From JAJYKN01 sp035516155 (lineage in GTDB: Bacteria > Nitrospirota > UBA9217): a stretch of 64,000 nucleotides of DNA. Under the pieces are notes generated by a model that did not search any database, was not told the DNA's origin, and saw only the letters and a list, made by a program, of their open reading frames with translations. Made by a program: the position numbers and the translations under genes. Positions 54,078-63,854 of the stretch are shown here, one piece after another. Positions within the stretch are counted from its first letter, which is position 1, and the number at the start of each line of letters is the position of its first letter. The DNA lies in assembly GCA_035516155.1 (NCBI GenBank), contig DATJAP010000001.1, forward strand, positions 62,001 through 126,000. The letters are read 5' to 3'.

Positions 54078-54718
54078 GATAACCCGTCTGTGCTCTTGAC
54101 CTCATCTGTTAGCATGTATTCTGCACATAGATAACATAATGGGTTAGGGAGGTGCAATTATGTTCATGACTGCTACTGTAAGGAATTTTTCAGGAAATGA
54201 AACCCCCTCTGTATCCTTTATTGTTTTGGCACAAAGCATATTTTTATCGAAATGCTTTTTCACTTTTGCATGTGTGCCGGTTTCGGATCCTCCCGTGGCT
54301 CGACAGTAAAAAAACGAGACTTCATCTGGTCGTCTCTCTTTGTTTTTTATACTACTCGACTCATCTTCTCGGGAAACCTATTTAGGTACGAAAAATATAC
54401 CTCGATTTTGAGTGTTCTCGCGAGGCTGATCCCAAACTATTTTGCCATTACAGACGCTTTAGGCTACCCCCTCTGAATCTCTTTGGTGAGAGATTGCACA
54501 CCACGTCTTGCATTAGACGAATTAAAGCGTGTCCCACTGCCTAAAACCCAAGGTATTTTATAAATCGGCGGCTGTTGTATTCCATCGTTCTCAATATCAT
54601 ATTCAGTGTTGAGTAATTTATAGTATAGCCGATGAAATCCTTACCCGCAAGAAAGGGCTTTTTTGCAGTCTGCTCTTGATTGTCTTTTTTGGTTCCCTTT
54701 TTCGCAGTTCCACAATTC
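54078..54718. other. Gene-poor interval
   Basis: Apart from the small ORF below, no gene is seen. Frames at 54252-54476 (+) and 54541-54738 (-) have no support. Confidence 0.4.
54160..54309 (+). CDS. Possible small ORF, 49 residues
   Basis: Strong ribosome site GGGAGGTG before an ATG, then 49 codons, hydrophobic in the middle (SVSFIVLAQSIFLSKCFFTFACVPV). Family unknown; it may be the front of a lost gene. Confidence 0.25.
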   Translation: MFMTATVRNFSGNETPSVSFIVLAQSIFLSKCFFTFACVPVSDPPVARQ

Positions 54719-55648
54719 TCATCTCCCCGAATGTACAACGATTACCGGAACCGTTGCGTTCAAGATTGTTTCCCGTGCTGTGCTTCCGAAAAAAGCATTG
54801 AGTAATGCATTTCTTCCGTGAGTTCCCATAACCACGCATGAATAGCCGCTTTCACACTCCTGATACACCGCACACATGGAAGTTACCGCCTTGTTTTCGA
54901 TTTTGTAGTCACATGGCACGCCATGTGACTGAAAGAAACCGATTTTCCGTCTCATGAAATCAAGGGCATCATCCCCTGACTCATCGATGATTCCATTGAT
55001 ATTAAATGCGGCCATCCCGGAGTGTGCCGTGCCAACCATAACTGCATTGATACTGTCCCACAGACAATGAAACAGGGTCACTCTCGCTCCCATGCGTTTT
55101 GCAAGCGAAAGTGCATATTGCTCGGCTGCGCGGCTGTTTTTCCCAAGATCAGTAGGTACGAGTATTTTATGCTGCTTCTGACTTGAGATGTCCCGGCCCA
55201 TTTCCTGAGCTATTGGTCCAACCACCATCACAGGTCTCTTGGAGTTACGAATCACTTCTTCCGCAACACTGCCGATGAGCAAACGTTTCACCCCTTTCTG
55301 GCCCCGTGTTCCCATAACGACAAGCTCAGGGGATGGCCTGGAACGCAAGACCTTCAGGATCTCTTCCGCTGGAGAGCCGCTTTTTAAGGAGGATGATACC
55401 GGTAAGGTAAATTGTCTGCCTATCTCCTCGAGTCTTTCCTCGTGAGTAGCGTGCCATGCCAGGAACCGGAATGAACCGAGTTTGTTCGCTGGATAATTTT
55501 TCAGATCCTCCACATACAGCAAATCGATGCCGGCTTTGAGCCGTTGGGCCAAAAAAGAAGCAACGTTCCGTATTGCTTGCGAACGTCTTTTGCCGGAGTC
55601 GGTTTGATTTTCTATGTCGTCAGCAACTAAAATCGAACGTTGCGGCAT
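54719..55648 (-). CDS. Universal stress protein, two UspA domains (C)
   Basis: 309 residues, longer than the other two UspA proteins of the window and a different subtype (extra N-terminal segment SILVADDIENQTDSG). ATP loops GTRGQKGVKRLLIGSVAEEV (domain 1) and GTHGRNALLNAFFGSTARETI (domain 2) are both close to consensus. AGGAGG before the ATG at 55648; the upstream GTG overlaps that site. Confidence 0.93.
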   Translation of the reverse strand: MPQRSILVADDIENQTDSGKRRSQAIRNVASFLAQRLKAGIDLLYVEDLKNYPANKLGSFRFLAWHATHEERLEEIGRQFTLPVSSSLKSGSPAEEILKVLRSRPSPELVVMGTRGQKGVKRLLIGSVAEEVIRNSKRPVMVVGPIAQEMGRDISSQKQHKILVPTDLGKNSRAAEQYALSLAKRMGARVTLFHCLWDSINAVMVGTAHSGMAAFNINGIIDESGDDALDFMRRKIGFFQSHGVPCDYKIENKAVTSMCAVYQECESGYSCVVMGTHGRNALLNAFFGSTARETILNATVPVIVVHSGR

Positions 55649-56806
55649 TTTCCACACCTCCTACAGGGTATCGTTAACCCTATGTGCAGCAAGCAGCACT
55701 TACGATAATTCCATTCAACAACAGATAGGAGTCGGTGCCAAATAAATCGCATAAGGTCAACAGCGTTGTCTTTAATATTACCAGAAGTACGATTACCAGT
55801 CTGTTCATCTCTCTCTTATCGGTACGTGTGAAGCCGAAAATTCCCACTTTTCGTTGGATGAATTTTTGAGAAGAATATCAATATCGCACAATTTTCAGGG
55901 GCGGTTCCCTTGAGGCCTTGCCCCGGAAGCCTGTACCACCCCGAGTGTCGGATGTATGGTAGCATAAAGCCAAAAGGAGGGCAATCGTCGGCTGCAGAAA
56001 ATCGTCGGCGGCAGAAAAGGATTCACTCCTGAACAAATCATCGGGAGCTCAGGTCGGCTGAGTTTCTCCTAAGCAAAGAATCATCGGTGGCGGACGTTTG
56101 TCGGAAATAGGGAGTTACGGATGTTACCTTTTATCGGTGGCGCCAGCATTACGGCGGAAAACGGGTATCTGAGGCAAAGCCTAAACAGAAAGGCGAGCTT
56201 TCTTCACCTCGCGAGGAAACAAGAGAAGCAAAGTATCTAAAAGGCTGGCCTGCGGCCACTGATTTCATGTCCTCCGCCGCTTACGCGGGACCAGCGCCGT
56301 CCGCGTTAAATGACGACATGCTGCCGATAGTTGTTGAAGGGATTGCATGCACCCTCTCATCGGCTGAAGCAGGGACCTTTTTCCCCTTCATGGTCCCGGA
56401 TCCTGCAGTCACAAGAACGTCCCCAGTAAAAAAAGGTAAGCGCTCCGTATGGCTCACTCTACGCCGTTATTTTTGATGTTTTGTCCACCGTGCAACCACA
56501 TTTCTGCCGTTGCGCAAGATAAGTCCCGCCTGCACCCTAAACCTTTTCCCTTTTCCAGAACCGTCGATTCATTCATGTCTCAAGGTAGACCATTCTTCTT
56601 ATCCTTTAGGTTGAATGCAAACCGCTTTGGTGCATGCTTTGGAAGTATCTGCATTGAAATAAGCCGGAGAAACACTTTCTCGCCGCATCACATAGTACCA
56701 TTGTTATAAATATCATGTCCTATTTTATGTTGTCTTGACAATAACCCATGCAGTGATAACATTTAAAGTAGTATATCTATTTCATAAAGGAAAGAGGCGA
56801 TGATTT
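55649..56806. other. 1.15-kb stretch without a gene
   Basis: No supported gene. Contains a two-copy imperfect tandem repeat, ATCGTCGGCTGCAGAAA / ATCGTCGGCGGCAGAAA (about 55985-56020), and related GGTGGC phrases further on. Frames at 56267 and 56449 (+) have no ribosome site. Confidence 0.4.
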
Positions 56807-57139
56807 ATGAAGGCCACATTGAGTGTTTTAATAGTAGTGGTGCTTGCCCTCACTGTTGGAGTAGCCTATGCAGGATCCGCCATGACCGCGAGCAAAGCAG
56901 AAATCCCTCTGAATAACGGGGTTACGTATTTTAATCTGGAGCCGACTCCTGACTGTTCAAGCGTCAGCGGTGCCGCTGCAGGAGCTGTGATTCCGACAGC
57001 CGAACCTGAGCTCATGAATGGTGTTACCTATTTTGAGCTGGGGACTCTCGGACCGCGGTCATTTGGCCAGTGTGCGGGAAACATCAGTGAAGAGAAGCCC
57101 AGTGCCGGGATGAACAACGGGATTACGGTCTTTGAGTGA
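56807..57139 (+). CDS. Exported NNGVTYFE-repeat protein
   Basis: 110 residues. Signal peptide (cleavage near AYAGS), then three copies of a short β-like motif: LNNGVTYFNLE, LMNGVTYFELG and MNNGITVFE, spaced by about 35 residues rich in Gly/Ala/Pro. The last motif ends the protein. A conserved cysteine pair (DCSS, QCAG) could form a disulfide. Function unknown. AAAGAGGCGATG-type leader before the start. Followed by a terminator. Confidence 0.75.
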   Translation: MKATLSVLIVVVLALTVGVAYAGSAMTASKAEIPLNNGVTYFNLEPTPDCSSVSGAAAGAVIPTAEPELMNGVTYFELGTLGPRSFGQCAGNISEEKPSAGMNNGITVFE

Positions 57140-57235
57140 AAACGGGCAAACCGGGACAGAAGGTCATCTGAAGAGCACAAAACGATGAGGTGAGGAAGAA
57201 GCGGCAAGCCGTAAGGTGTCAGATGAGCGTTCGAT

Positions 57236-57266
57236 CGAGCAGGCGGCGTTCAGCCTGCTTTTTTTG
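57236..57266 (+). terminator. Terminator of the NNGVTYFE-repeat gene
   Basis: AGCAGGC-ggcgttca-GCCTGCT (57238-57259) followed by TTTTTTG. Confidence 0.85.
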
Positions 57267-57430
57267 TGTCCGCGAGGTGGCGGTATAGGGATTCCGGTTC
57301 CTGTGTTCTCTGGCATTTTCCCTAGGAATCAACTTCACGTTTGGAGCCGATAAGGATGTCTCATGGACATCGTAATGCAGCCCGCGCTCAAAGCGGAGGG
57401 GCCGGATATTTGCGCGAGGGGAATACCCGG

Positions 57431-58075
57431 TCAGGGGAAGATCGCGCCCTGCGCGGCGCCATGATTGGTTGCTTCGTCGTAATGCCGCTCGTCATCGTTC
57501 AACTTGTTCATTCGGGCGCGGGACAGAATCCGCACCGTCCGGTCCACTTCGGCACAGGTCTGCGCAGGGGACAATTCGGAAACAGTACGCGTAAGATCGG
57601 CCGCAGCTTCGACCGCCATGTCGCGGTGTCCATTTTCGTGCACGATAAGGTTTTTCATATAGTTATACCATTTGTCCGTAAGCGCCCGGGGTGCATCCCC
57701 CGTCTGCATCCATTTGGGATAGCGAAAAACAATGTCAACGGTTACCTGGAATGAATTGGCGCTGCAGGTCTGCGCGTCGTTGGTATAGCCGTAATTCCAC
57801 CTCACATGCCAGCTGGTGATGGACTCGTATTTCTTCCCGTCCCCCCCGGCAATGCCTTTTCGTTTCAACTCACAGAGCAGGTCGTTTTCACAGCTTCCCT
57901 GGACGTTGTAGTATTCATATCGTTCGGTAACCAGCGGGGGAAGGACGACTGTTCTTTTCCGGAGGGGCAGATTCTTTTCTGCGCTTGCAACAATGACCGT
58001 GTTATCACCCGCTAATGCTGTTGTGGTTACCATCGCAAAGATGAGGCATACGACAAGCACTGCCAGTATCTTCAT
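57431..58075 (-). CDS. DUF922 predicted secreted zinc protease
   Basis: 214 residues. Signal peptide to about ALAGD; DUF922 domain with IVFRYPKWMQTGDAP and the metalloprotease motif HENGH (146-150). Members are predicted, not proven, Zn-dependent endopeptidases exported from the cell. Four cysteines (CENDLLC, QTCSANSF, QTCAEV) may stabilise it outside. Site GGGAG. Confidence 0.88.
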   Translation of the reverse strand: MKILAVLVVCLIFAMVTTTALAGDNTVIVASAEKNLPLRKRTVVLPPLVTERYEYYNVQGSCENDLLCELKRKGIAGGDGKKYESITSWHVRWNYGYTNDAQTCSANSFQVTVDIVFRYPKWMQTGDAPRALTDKWYNYMKNLIVHENGHRDMAVEAAADLTRTVSELSPAQTCAEVDRTVRILSRARMNKLNDDERHYDEATNHGAAQGAIFP

Positions 58076-59024
58076 TCAGGCGAACTCCCAACGAAAGTAT
58101 TCGACTTAATGGGTTCCCCTCACCAGCGACAGGTCGGTCTCGGGTTGATGAAAACCGGTGGGCCGATTGCCGGACAAATCTTGATCCGGCATGGTTGGAA
58201 ATGTTACAACTTACAGGCTTCGGATTCAATAGAAAAAAGAGGTTCTGCAGATCGTTTACCTGAACGCGAACCCGCTGAAATCAAGGCGACTTACGGTGAA
58301 TCCGGCGGTAGAGTATGAATATGAGGGGAAAGCTGCCAAAGCACTCTTCCAGACCTCAGCGAGCGTGGAGTGTTTATCCTTAACCTAGTTCCACCGTCTG
58401 ATGGCGCCATGATCAGAGACCGTTTCTGTATCCCCGGTAGGCATCTCATGGCCGTCGCCACGGGCCGCGTTATAAACAGCATCAACTGCAGTCCGGACCA
58501 GCAAGCCATTGCTCATCTGTCTTGATGTGACATAACAATGATCTCGCTGCCTGGTGTGGGAATTGTGTCTGAACAGATATCAGAAAAAAACCGGGAGGCC
58601 ATCAAGAGTTTCATTAGAAACGCATCTAGGACGCGTGCATGCGCCTCACTCAAAGCACCCGACCGGTAGATCCCTGTATCATCACCGTGCGGCGTCCAAC
58701 CAAGTTAATTCCTAACTCAGAACCCTCTTCCCTCTGGCATGCCGCGGTAATAGAGAGCAGAAAAGACCAACTCGAAGTTTACCCATAAACCGAAACTGGC
58801 ATAAGTATGTTTTAAAAAGAATATATCTACGTGATCTTACTGTTGATGCAACAAAGAGCAACTTAATGCATCTTTAGGCACACGAGAGGGCGCGATCGGG
58901 CGCAATTTACGATGTCGTGTTTGACAAAAAAAGGTATGGTATTATACTTGAATTATATATTTTATCTTTGTGAAAGAATAATAAATGAAGAAAGCCGTTA
59001 TTTTTCTGGAAAGGAGGGATTGTC
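58076..59024. other. Gene-poor, AT-rich interval
   Basis: No supported gene; a minus-strand stretch at 58380-58520 has protein-like composition but no start. The promoter of the next gene lies at its right end. Confidence 0.4.
58921..58948 (+). promoter_or_regulatory. Promoter of the GSU3473-like gene
   Basis: TTGACA (58921-58926), 16-nt spacer, TATACT (58943-58948), about 75 nt before the start codon. Confidence 0.75.
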
Positions 59025-59246
59025 ATGTTGATCCATGTCATCTTCGAAAACCAATGTCATGGTTATATAGAGGCTTCCCGCTTTGATGAGTTCATCGCGA
59101 CTTATCCGATTGCGTCCTTTCTACGTCGTGGCAAATGGATACGTGTTGGATTTGACCCTATGCGGTCGCTGGTAGCAGACTCTCCCCCAAAACCAATGGG
59201 TTTAGAGCGAAGACAATCATACAAGATGTTAAAAAAAGCGGCATAA
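59025..59246 (+). CDS. GSU3473-like small protein
   Basis: 73 residues: MLIHVIFENQCHGYIEASRFDEFIATYPIASFLRRGKWIRVGFDPMR. This opening is shared by small conserved proteins of Geobacter and relatives. Likely cytoplasmic; function unknown. Very good site AAGGAGGG. Own promoter. Confidence 0.8.
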   Translation: MLIHVIFENQCHGYIEASRFDEFIATYPIASFLRRGKWIRVGFDPMRSLVADSPPKPMGLERRQSYKMLKKAA

Positions 59247-60017
59247 TGCAATTGTCGCATTCGCACACATCCGTGCTTCCGGTTTCCCGATGAGTTTCCG
59301 CGTCGTACGGTAAGACCAGAAGCCACCATCCATCGACAACAAGTTTTCCATGCCGGTTTTCTCTTCCTCCCCTTAGGGGAGAACTTCACCATCGAAGTTA
59401 TCTCTAAACAACTTCCCTTGGGTCGAGCGCCACAAGGGGGCTCAATATCTCCCCTCTCCTTGCTGGACCAGCGAGTTCGAACACCAGATTCAATAAACCG
59501 AGCAGATGCTGTTCAATTCTTGACCCATAATCGACGATGGTGACGACTCGATTCATGCGTTTTCATTTGACGAGAAAACCCATTTTAGAGTTGATGGTTC
59601 TATAATTATAATGGACACACAAATTTGAACGTCTGCTCAGAACTGATAAACGAGGTCCATCGATAGAGGGGAACAAGGATGATGAAAGAATGATGCTCGC
59701 GAGAGTGCATGTGACATGAAATCAGGTATAATTTAAAACGACTCGTGATAAACGCACATTTGACATCTCAAAAATAGCAAAAGATGCGTTTTTGAACATG
59801 ATATCGATTGCAAGAAACACGAATTTTGACAGCGCAGTTGATCTCAAAATCGCTGAGGGGGAACAGGCGTCTGAAACCAGCAATCACTAACACAGCATAT
59901 CAACGTATAGCGCGATGTGTGGATATATTCCTCACATGCTACCTGTGATTAGTGAACGGGACGCCAGATTTCAGCTCATTCATCCAAAGTCATTTATGAT
60001 AGAAGAAGACAACCGCC
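59247..60017. other. Gene-poor, AT-rich interval
   Basis: No gene or structured element is recognised. Confidence 0.4.
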
Positions 60018-60248
60018 ATGGATATAGATAGAGTCATATCGGGCATTGTTTCATTAATCACCAGTGTTTGTCTTTTCAAGTATGGAAATGGTATTTTGCA
60101 ATATATTACCGACCTCCAGAAACAACACCATCAAGAGGACTTAAATCAAGACCAAATCTTGATCGTGAAAATATTCGTAGTTGTATTCCGTATCTCGGCG
60201 CTGGTTGGAGGCATCATCTTGCTCTATCAGGGCATGTCAAAAAAATAA
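60018..60248 (+). CDS. Small membrane protein, 76 residues
   Basis: Two predicted membrane segments (GIVSLITSVCLFKYGNGIL, IFVVVFRISALVGGIILLY) around a charged Gln-rich loop. The ribosome site is weak (AGAAG). Family unknown. Confidence 0.5.
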   Translation: MDIDRVISGIVSLITSVCLFKYGNGILQYITDLQKQHHQEDLNQDQILIVKIFVVVFRISALVGGIILLYQGMSKK

Positions 60249-60518
60249 CATCCAATAATCGCGATTATTTGTAAAAAAATGGCAACCCGCCTTTTCTAAC
60301 TATGCACAAAGATATTTCCTACAAGCCGCTTCTTCAATGACGACGGGAAATGCCATTACGTCATTTAGATTCTTTTACGAATAAATCCTTAAGGAACTTA
60401 GGTATTAGATAATAATGAGAGCATTAATTTAGAGGAGCTATAATAAAAGCATACAGAACTTTTAAAATATTTTTGAAAATGTCAGCCTGCTACTCTTGTC
60501 TAAAAGGGGGTGATGGCC

Positions 60519-60704
60519 GTGGATGACCTGCTGATAAAAGTTAAATGTCCTAACTGTGGCTATCTGGTGCAACCCTTTGACGAAAAAGAAATCGCCGATA
60601 TTATTGTGCAAATCGCCGAGATTATAGTGCATCAGGCAAAGAAATCGCAGAACGCGTATCTTATGGAAGAAGCTGTAAAAGAGATGTTGAAAGATGCCGC
60701 ATAA
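60519..60704 (+). CDS. Small protein with a CPNCG knuckle
   Basis: 61 residues from GTG 60519 (or ATG 60513). AAGGGGG at 8 nt suits the GTG. One CPNCGYLV zinc-knuckle half-site, then an amphipathic helix (EIADIIVQIAEIIVHQAKKSQNAYLMEEAVKEML). Could dimerise to complete a zinc site. Function unknown. Confidence 0.6.
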   Translation: MDDLLIKVKCPNCGYLVQPFDEKEIADIIVQIAEIIVHQAKKSQNAYLMEEAVKEMLKDAA

Positions 60705-61490
60705 TTTTCAGACGACAGCCCGAGGGTGCTGTCTGAAGGAGCTTGGTGATTCCAAGCCATATTTTTTGATATCGATGGTTCCGCCCGCACTCTTTTGTGT
60801 ACTCATCAGGACGCAGAAAGCCGTTTTTGCAAATACCAGCAAGCTGATTTTCTTCATATTCATTTCCCGCCCGTTGCTCAGATATTATAGGTCACCGAAC
60901 CTAGAGGGACAGGTTTCTGCTGTTAGCATCTTTTCCGTTCATAGCTGATCCTGCTTACGCTCGCATAGTGCAGTCTAGGAACCTGACCTCTTCAGAGCCC
61001 CTGGACTAGCCGTTCATGGTTACGGTTCGCAGCGAGTTACGACCTCGAATATTCCCACAGCTACGGCACTTGCAATAAGCCCTTTTTGAATTGTGCTCTG
61101 ACCTGCGTTCACAGAGTAGACGTTCATTTGCCTGGCGCGTTTCCCGTGGGTTATTTTACGCTTAATTAAGCTCTCGACAGCCTCCAAAATCGCTGCTCGA
61201 AGACGTGGCTCAAAGTCCACGCATATCGTGATCGATGGATCAAGTGTAAATCAATTTTCTATGAAATTCGCATTATGCTTTAGTCATTTATCAAAATATC
61301 CTTCCTAAAGGGTACACCTCTGTGCCGGCAGGCCACGGAGTAAGTTTCATGCAATCATTGCCAGAGTTCACCATGCGATCCCGGTTTTCAGTTCAGCATG
61401 AAAGTTACAACATCCTAGAAAGTATGTAGACTCACATCAAAGCGCAACGCTGACGGTGGATTGACGGCAATTAAATAACAGGAGGTCAAC
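60705..61490. other. Gene-poor interval
   Basis: An imperfect hairpin (TTCAGAC...GCTGTCTGAA, 60708-60738) follows the CPNCG gene but lacks a T-run. Frames at 60694-60948 (+) and 61020-61220 (-) are unsupported. Confidence 0.4.
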
Positions 61491-62054
61491 ATGAGAAGAG
61501 TAATAGTATTCAATTTCGTAACACTTAATGGCTATTTTGAAGGACCAAAGAGAGATATCAGCTGGCATGAGCATGACGCAGAAACAAGTGAATACGCTGT
61601 CGAGGGGCTCAATGCGGGCAACACGCTTCTCTTTGGACGCGTAACTTATGAGCTCATGGCGAGTTACTGGCCGACACCGAATGCGATCAATAATAATCCG
61701 ATCGTCGCTGAAGGAATGAATAATGCGGAAAAAATTGTCTTTTCAAGGACACTGGAAAAGGCCGAGTGGAAGAATACCAGGCTGGTGAAGGACAATATTG
61801 AGGAAGAAATAAAAAAAATGAAGCAACAGTCAGGGAAGAATATGACATTGCTGGGCAGCGGCAGCATTGTCACCCAGTTTGCGCAACAGGGTTTGATCGA
61901 TGAATATCAGATTATGGTGGATCCGGTTGCCCTGGGCGATGGCACGCCGATATTCAAAGGTATCAAGCACAGGCTGGACCTGAAACTTACAACGACAAGA
62001 ACATTTAGGAATGGGAGTGTTCTACTTTGTTACCAGCCTGTTGAAAAGGCGTAA
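61491..62054 (+). CDS. Dihydrofolate reductase-like (RibD C-terminal) protein
   Basis: 187 residues with the RibD_C/DHFR-like fold: VIVFNFVTLNGYFEGP, NTLLFGRVTYELMASYWP, KIVFSRTLEKAEW, MTLLGSGSIVTQFAQQGLIDEYQIMVDPVALGDGTPIF. Such stand-alone proteins (YwjB/YyaP type) bind NADPH; substrate unknown, not a true folA. Site ACAGGAGG. Confidence 0.9.
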   Translation: MRRVIVFNFVTLNGYFEGPKRDISWHEHDAETSEYAVEGLNAGNTLLFGRVTYELMASYWPTPNAINNNPIVAEGMNNAEKIVFSRTLEKAEWKNTRLVKDNIEEEIKKMKQQSGKNMTLLGSGSIVTQFAQQGLIDEYQIMVDPVALGDGTPIFKGIKHRLDLKLTTTRTFRNGSVLLCYQPVEKA

Positions 62055-62503
62055 GCTCGTAATCAACCGCATGTTCAACGTGCCGAGCATGCAGTCGTCC
62101 AAGATATGGACTGTCCCAAACCTTGCGGCCCGGTGCTGGGGTCCCAGTAGTGTCTACGGGATGCAGCCAAGCATCATGCTGAAAATCTACCGTATCGAGT
62201 ACGATGTACAGTCTGCAAATTACAAAAGAGGCAACTTACACGGTTTCTTCACCTTGCATTTGTCCCCTCCCTCTGCCCCGCGAATGCGGTTGAGACCGAA
62301 GGTAAGAATGATCCGCATGCCTGGCTTGTCGCTAGACGAAGGGTGTTTCCGAAACATATCGGCGCACACCTGAAGGGTTGGCAGGCGTCTTTGGAAAAAG
62401 CCTCCCAAAGAGGTTCGGTAACGAGCAATGCCGTCTGAAGGGAGTATTTGTGGAAGTTTCAGTTTAATCGATTACCCCAAAAAAAGAGGGCAATATAGCA
62501 GTT
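62055..62503. other. Gene-poor interval
   Basis: No supported gene on either strand. Confidence 0.4.
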
Positions 62504-63019
62504 TCATTTCGTGGAATTTCCCGCTATCTGCTTATAAATTGAGTGATATATTAAAAATTCCCTTCTGTACTTAGTACTTATATTTTTTCTAAAAAATTCT
62601 TTTTCACCTGAATTATACATCGACGCTATATCTTCAAGAGAAGCATTTTTGTGCTTATCGAGAAGATACTTGATGAATAAAATCGAAGCTTTTATATTTT
62701 TTTCAGGGTCATACAAATCTTTTTTAGTCTTTATTTCAGGATTAAAAAACTTTCCTGTGATTAATGTCAATTGCATAACACCGTGACTTTCTCTGCTAAT
62801 CTTCTTCATGTGTATCTTTTTTACATTCTTATTAAATGCGTTGGTTCTAAATCCACTTTCCAGTGTTGCAATTGTTAAAGGAATAGAAGGGTCAATATCA
62901 TACATTTGAGAATATTTCATTATAAGATTAATATTAAAATTTTTATTTGCAATAGCATTTGGGCAAAGAATAACCAGAAAGATAATAGATATTATCAGAA
63001 TGTAATTTATTTTTTTCAT
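62504..63019 (-). CDS. Lytic transglycosylase (SLT-like), AT-rich
   Basis: 171 residues. Signal peptide, then SLT domain: YDIDPSIPLTIATLESGF (catalytic Glu), SHGVMQLTLITGKFF, DLYDPEKNIKASILFIKYLLDKHKN, DIASMYNSG. Cleaves peptidoglycan glycan strands. Codon use is strikingly AT-rich (many Lys, Ile, Asn) compared with the core genes at the left, which suggests recent acquisition; conjugation or secretion systems often carry such small SLTs, but none is seen here. Confidence 0.88.
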   Translation of the reverse strand: MKKINYILIISIIFLVILCPNAIANKNFNINLIMKYSQMYDIDPSIPLTIATLESGFRTNAFNKNVKKIHMKKISRESHGVMQLTLITGKFFNPEIKTKKDLYDPEKNIKASILFIKYLLDKHKNASLEDIASMYNSGEKEFFRKNISTKYRREFLIYHSIYKQIAGNSTK

Positions 63020-63225
63020 CTAATTCCACCTCTCGCTTTAAATTCAAGTTCAAGGTATTCAATTAGATACTTGGCATAATCGATTAAATGATCATTGCCA
63101 TCAAATTCAAACACCTCACGATTTTCTTTTGATGATTTAAATAGCCTTCTTTATGTTTCGCAAAATTCTCCTTCTGTATAAACACATTCTTCACTAATAG
63201 TAAAAATTGCACGTTTTACTTAAGA

Positions 63226-63435
63226 ATGATCAGTGAACTTTTCGTAATGTTACAAAAAGTAATCTTGAACAAGGCCATAGCAAGAATATTGATTATTGGT
63301 ATTGCAGCGCCTTTAGCCAAGCAGGCCTATTACTGGATCCTACTTTTAAGAAGTTATGCAATAAGTACTCCATCTTTTCATGTCCCAAATAAATTTCAAA
63401 TTACAAAAAGATATGAGAGAAATATTCCTTCATAA
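63226..63435 (+). CDS. Doubtful small ORF, 69 residues
   Basis: One hydrophobic segment (IARILIIGIAAPLAKQAYYWILLL). Poor ribosome site, AT-rich context. It could be a chance frame. Confidence 0.25.
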   Translation: MISELFVMLQKVILNKAIARILIIGIAAPLAKQAYYWILLLRSYAISTPSFHVPNKFQITKRYERNIPS

Positions 63436-63854
63436 ACAGATCGTTAAATATCGTTCATTACCAAAAAAAATTGTTTTTTAACATTGTGGCCGATAGGTGT
63501 TCCGCAACTAAAATTATGTTTCCTAAAAAATATGGAGGGGAAATAACCATACATGTGGGTATTTCACCGTTTATAAATTTAACCCATCAAAACATCCCTT
63601 TTTATAGGGAATTGACGCCTGGACTGTTTGTCGGCTGAATAACGGGTTTCCCCAGTTTTATTAAGACAAGCTGGGGGGAAATCAGGAGTGTTGAATGCAA
63701 CTATTGCGGGACAATCTGAAAAAGTGGTTAGTCTGAAGGAAGCTTTTTATCCCGCGGCAGAGCATCAAGACCGCTCGTTCCTGAAACCAATCTGATTTTT
63801 CTAGAGTTCTCATGTATCTGTTATACTTTACTTGAGCCCTTCCCTTGGACGTCT
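63436..63854. other. Intergenic interval with a hairpin
   Basis: CCCCAG...CTGGGG (63651-63676) can form a stem. A -10-like TATACT lies at about 63820 before the last gene. No gene is seen. Confidence 0.35.

Noticed and set aside
63498..63640. 41-codon plus-strand frame near the right edge
   Set aside because: A phrase resembles a glyoxalase start (NLTHQNIPFYRELT), but it is too short and lacks a ribosome site.
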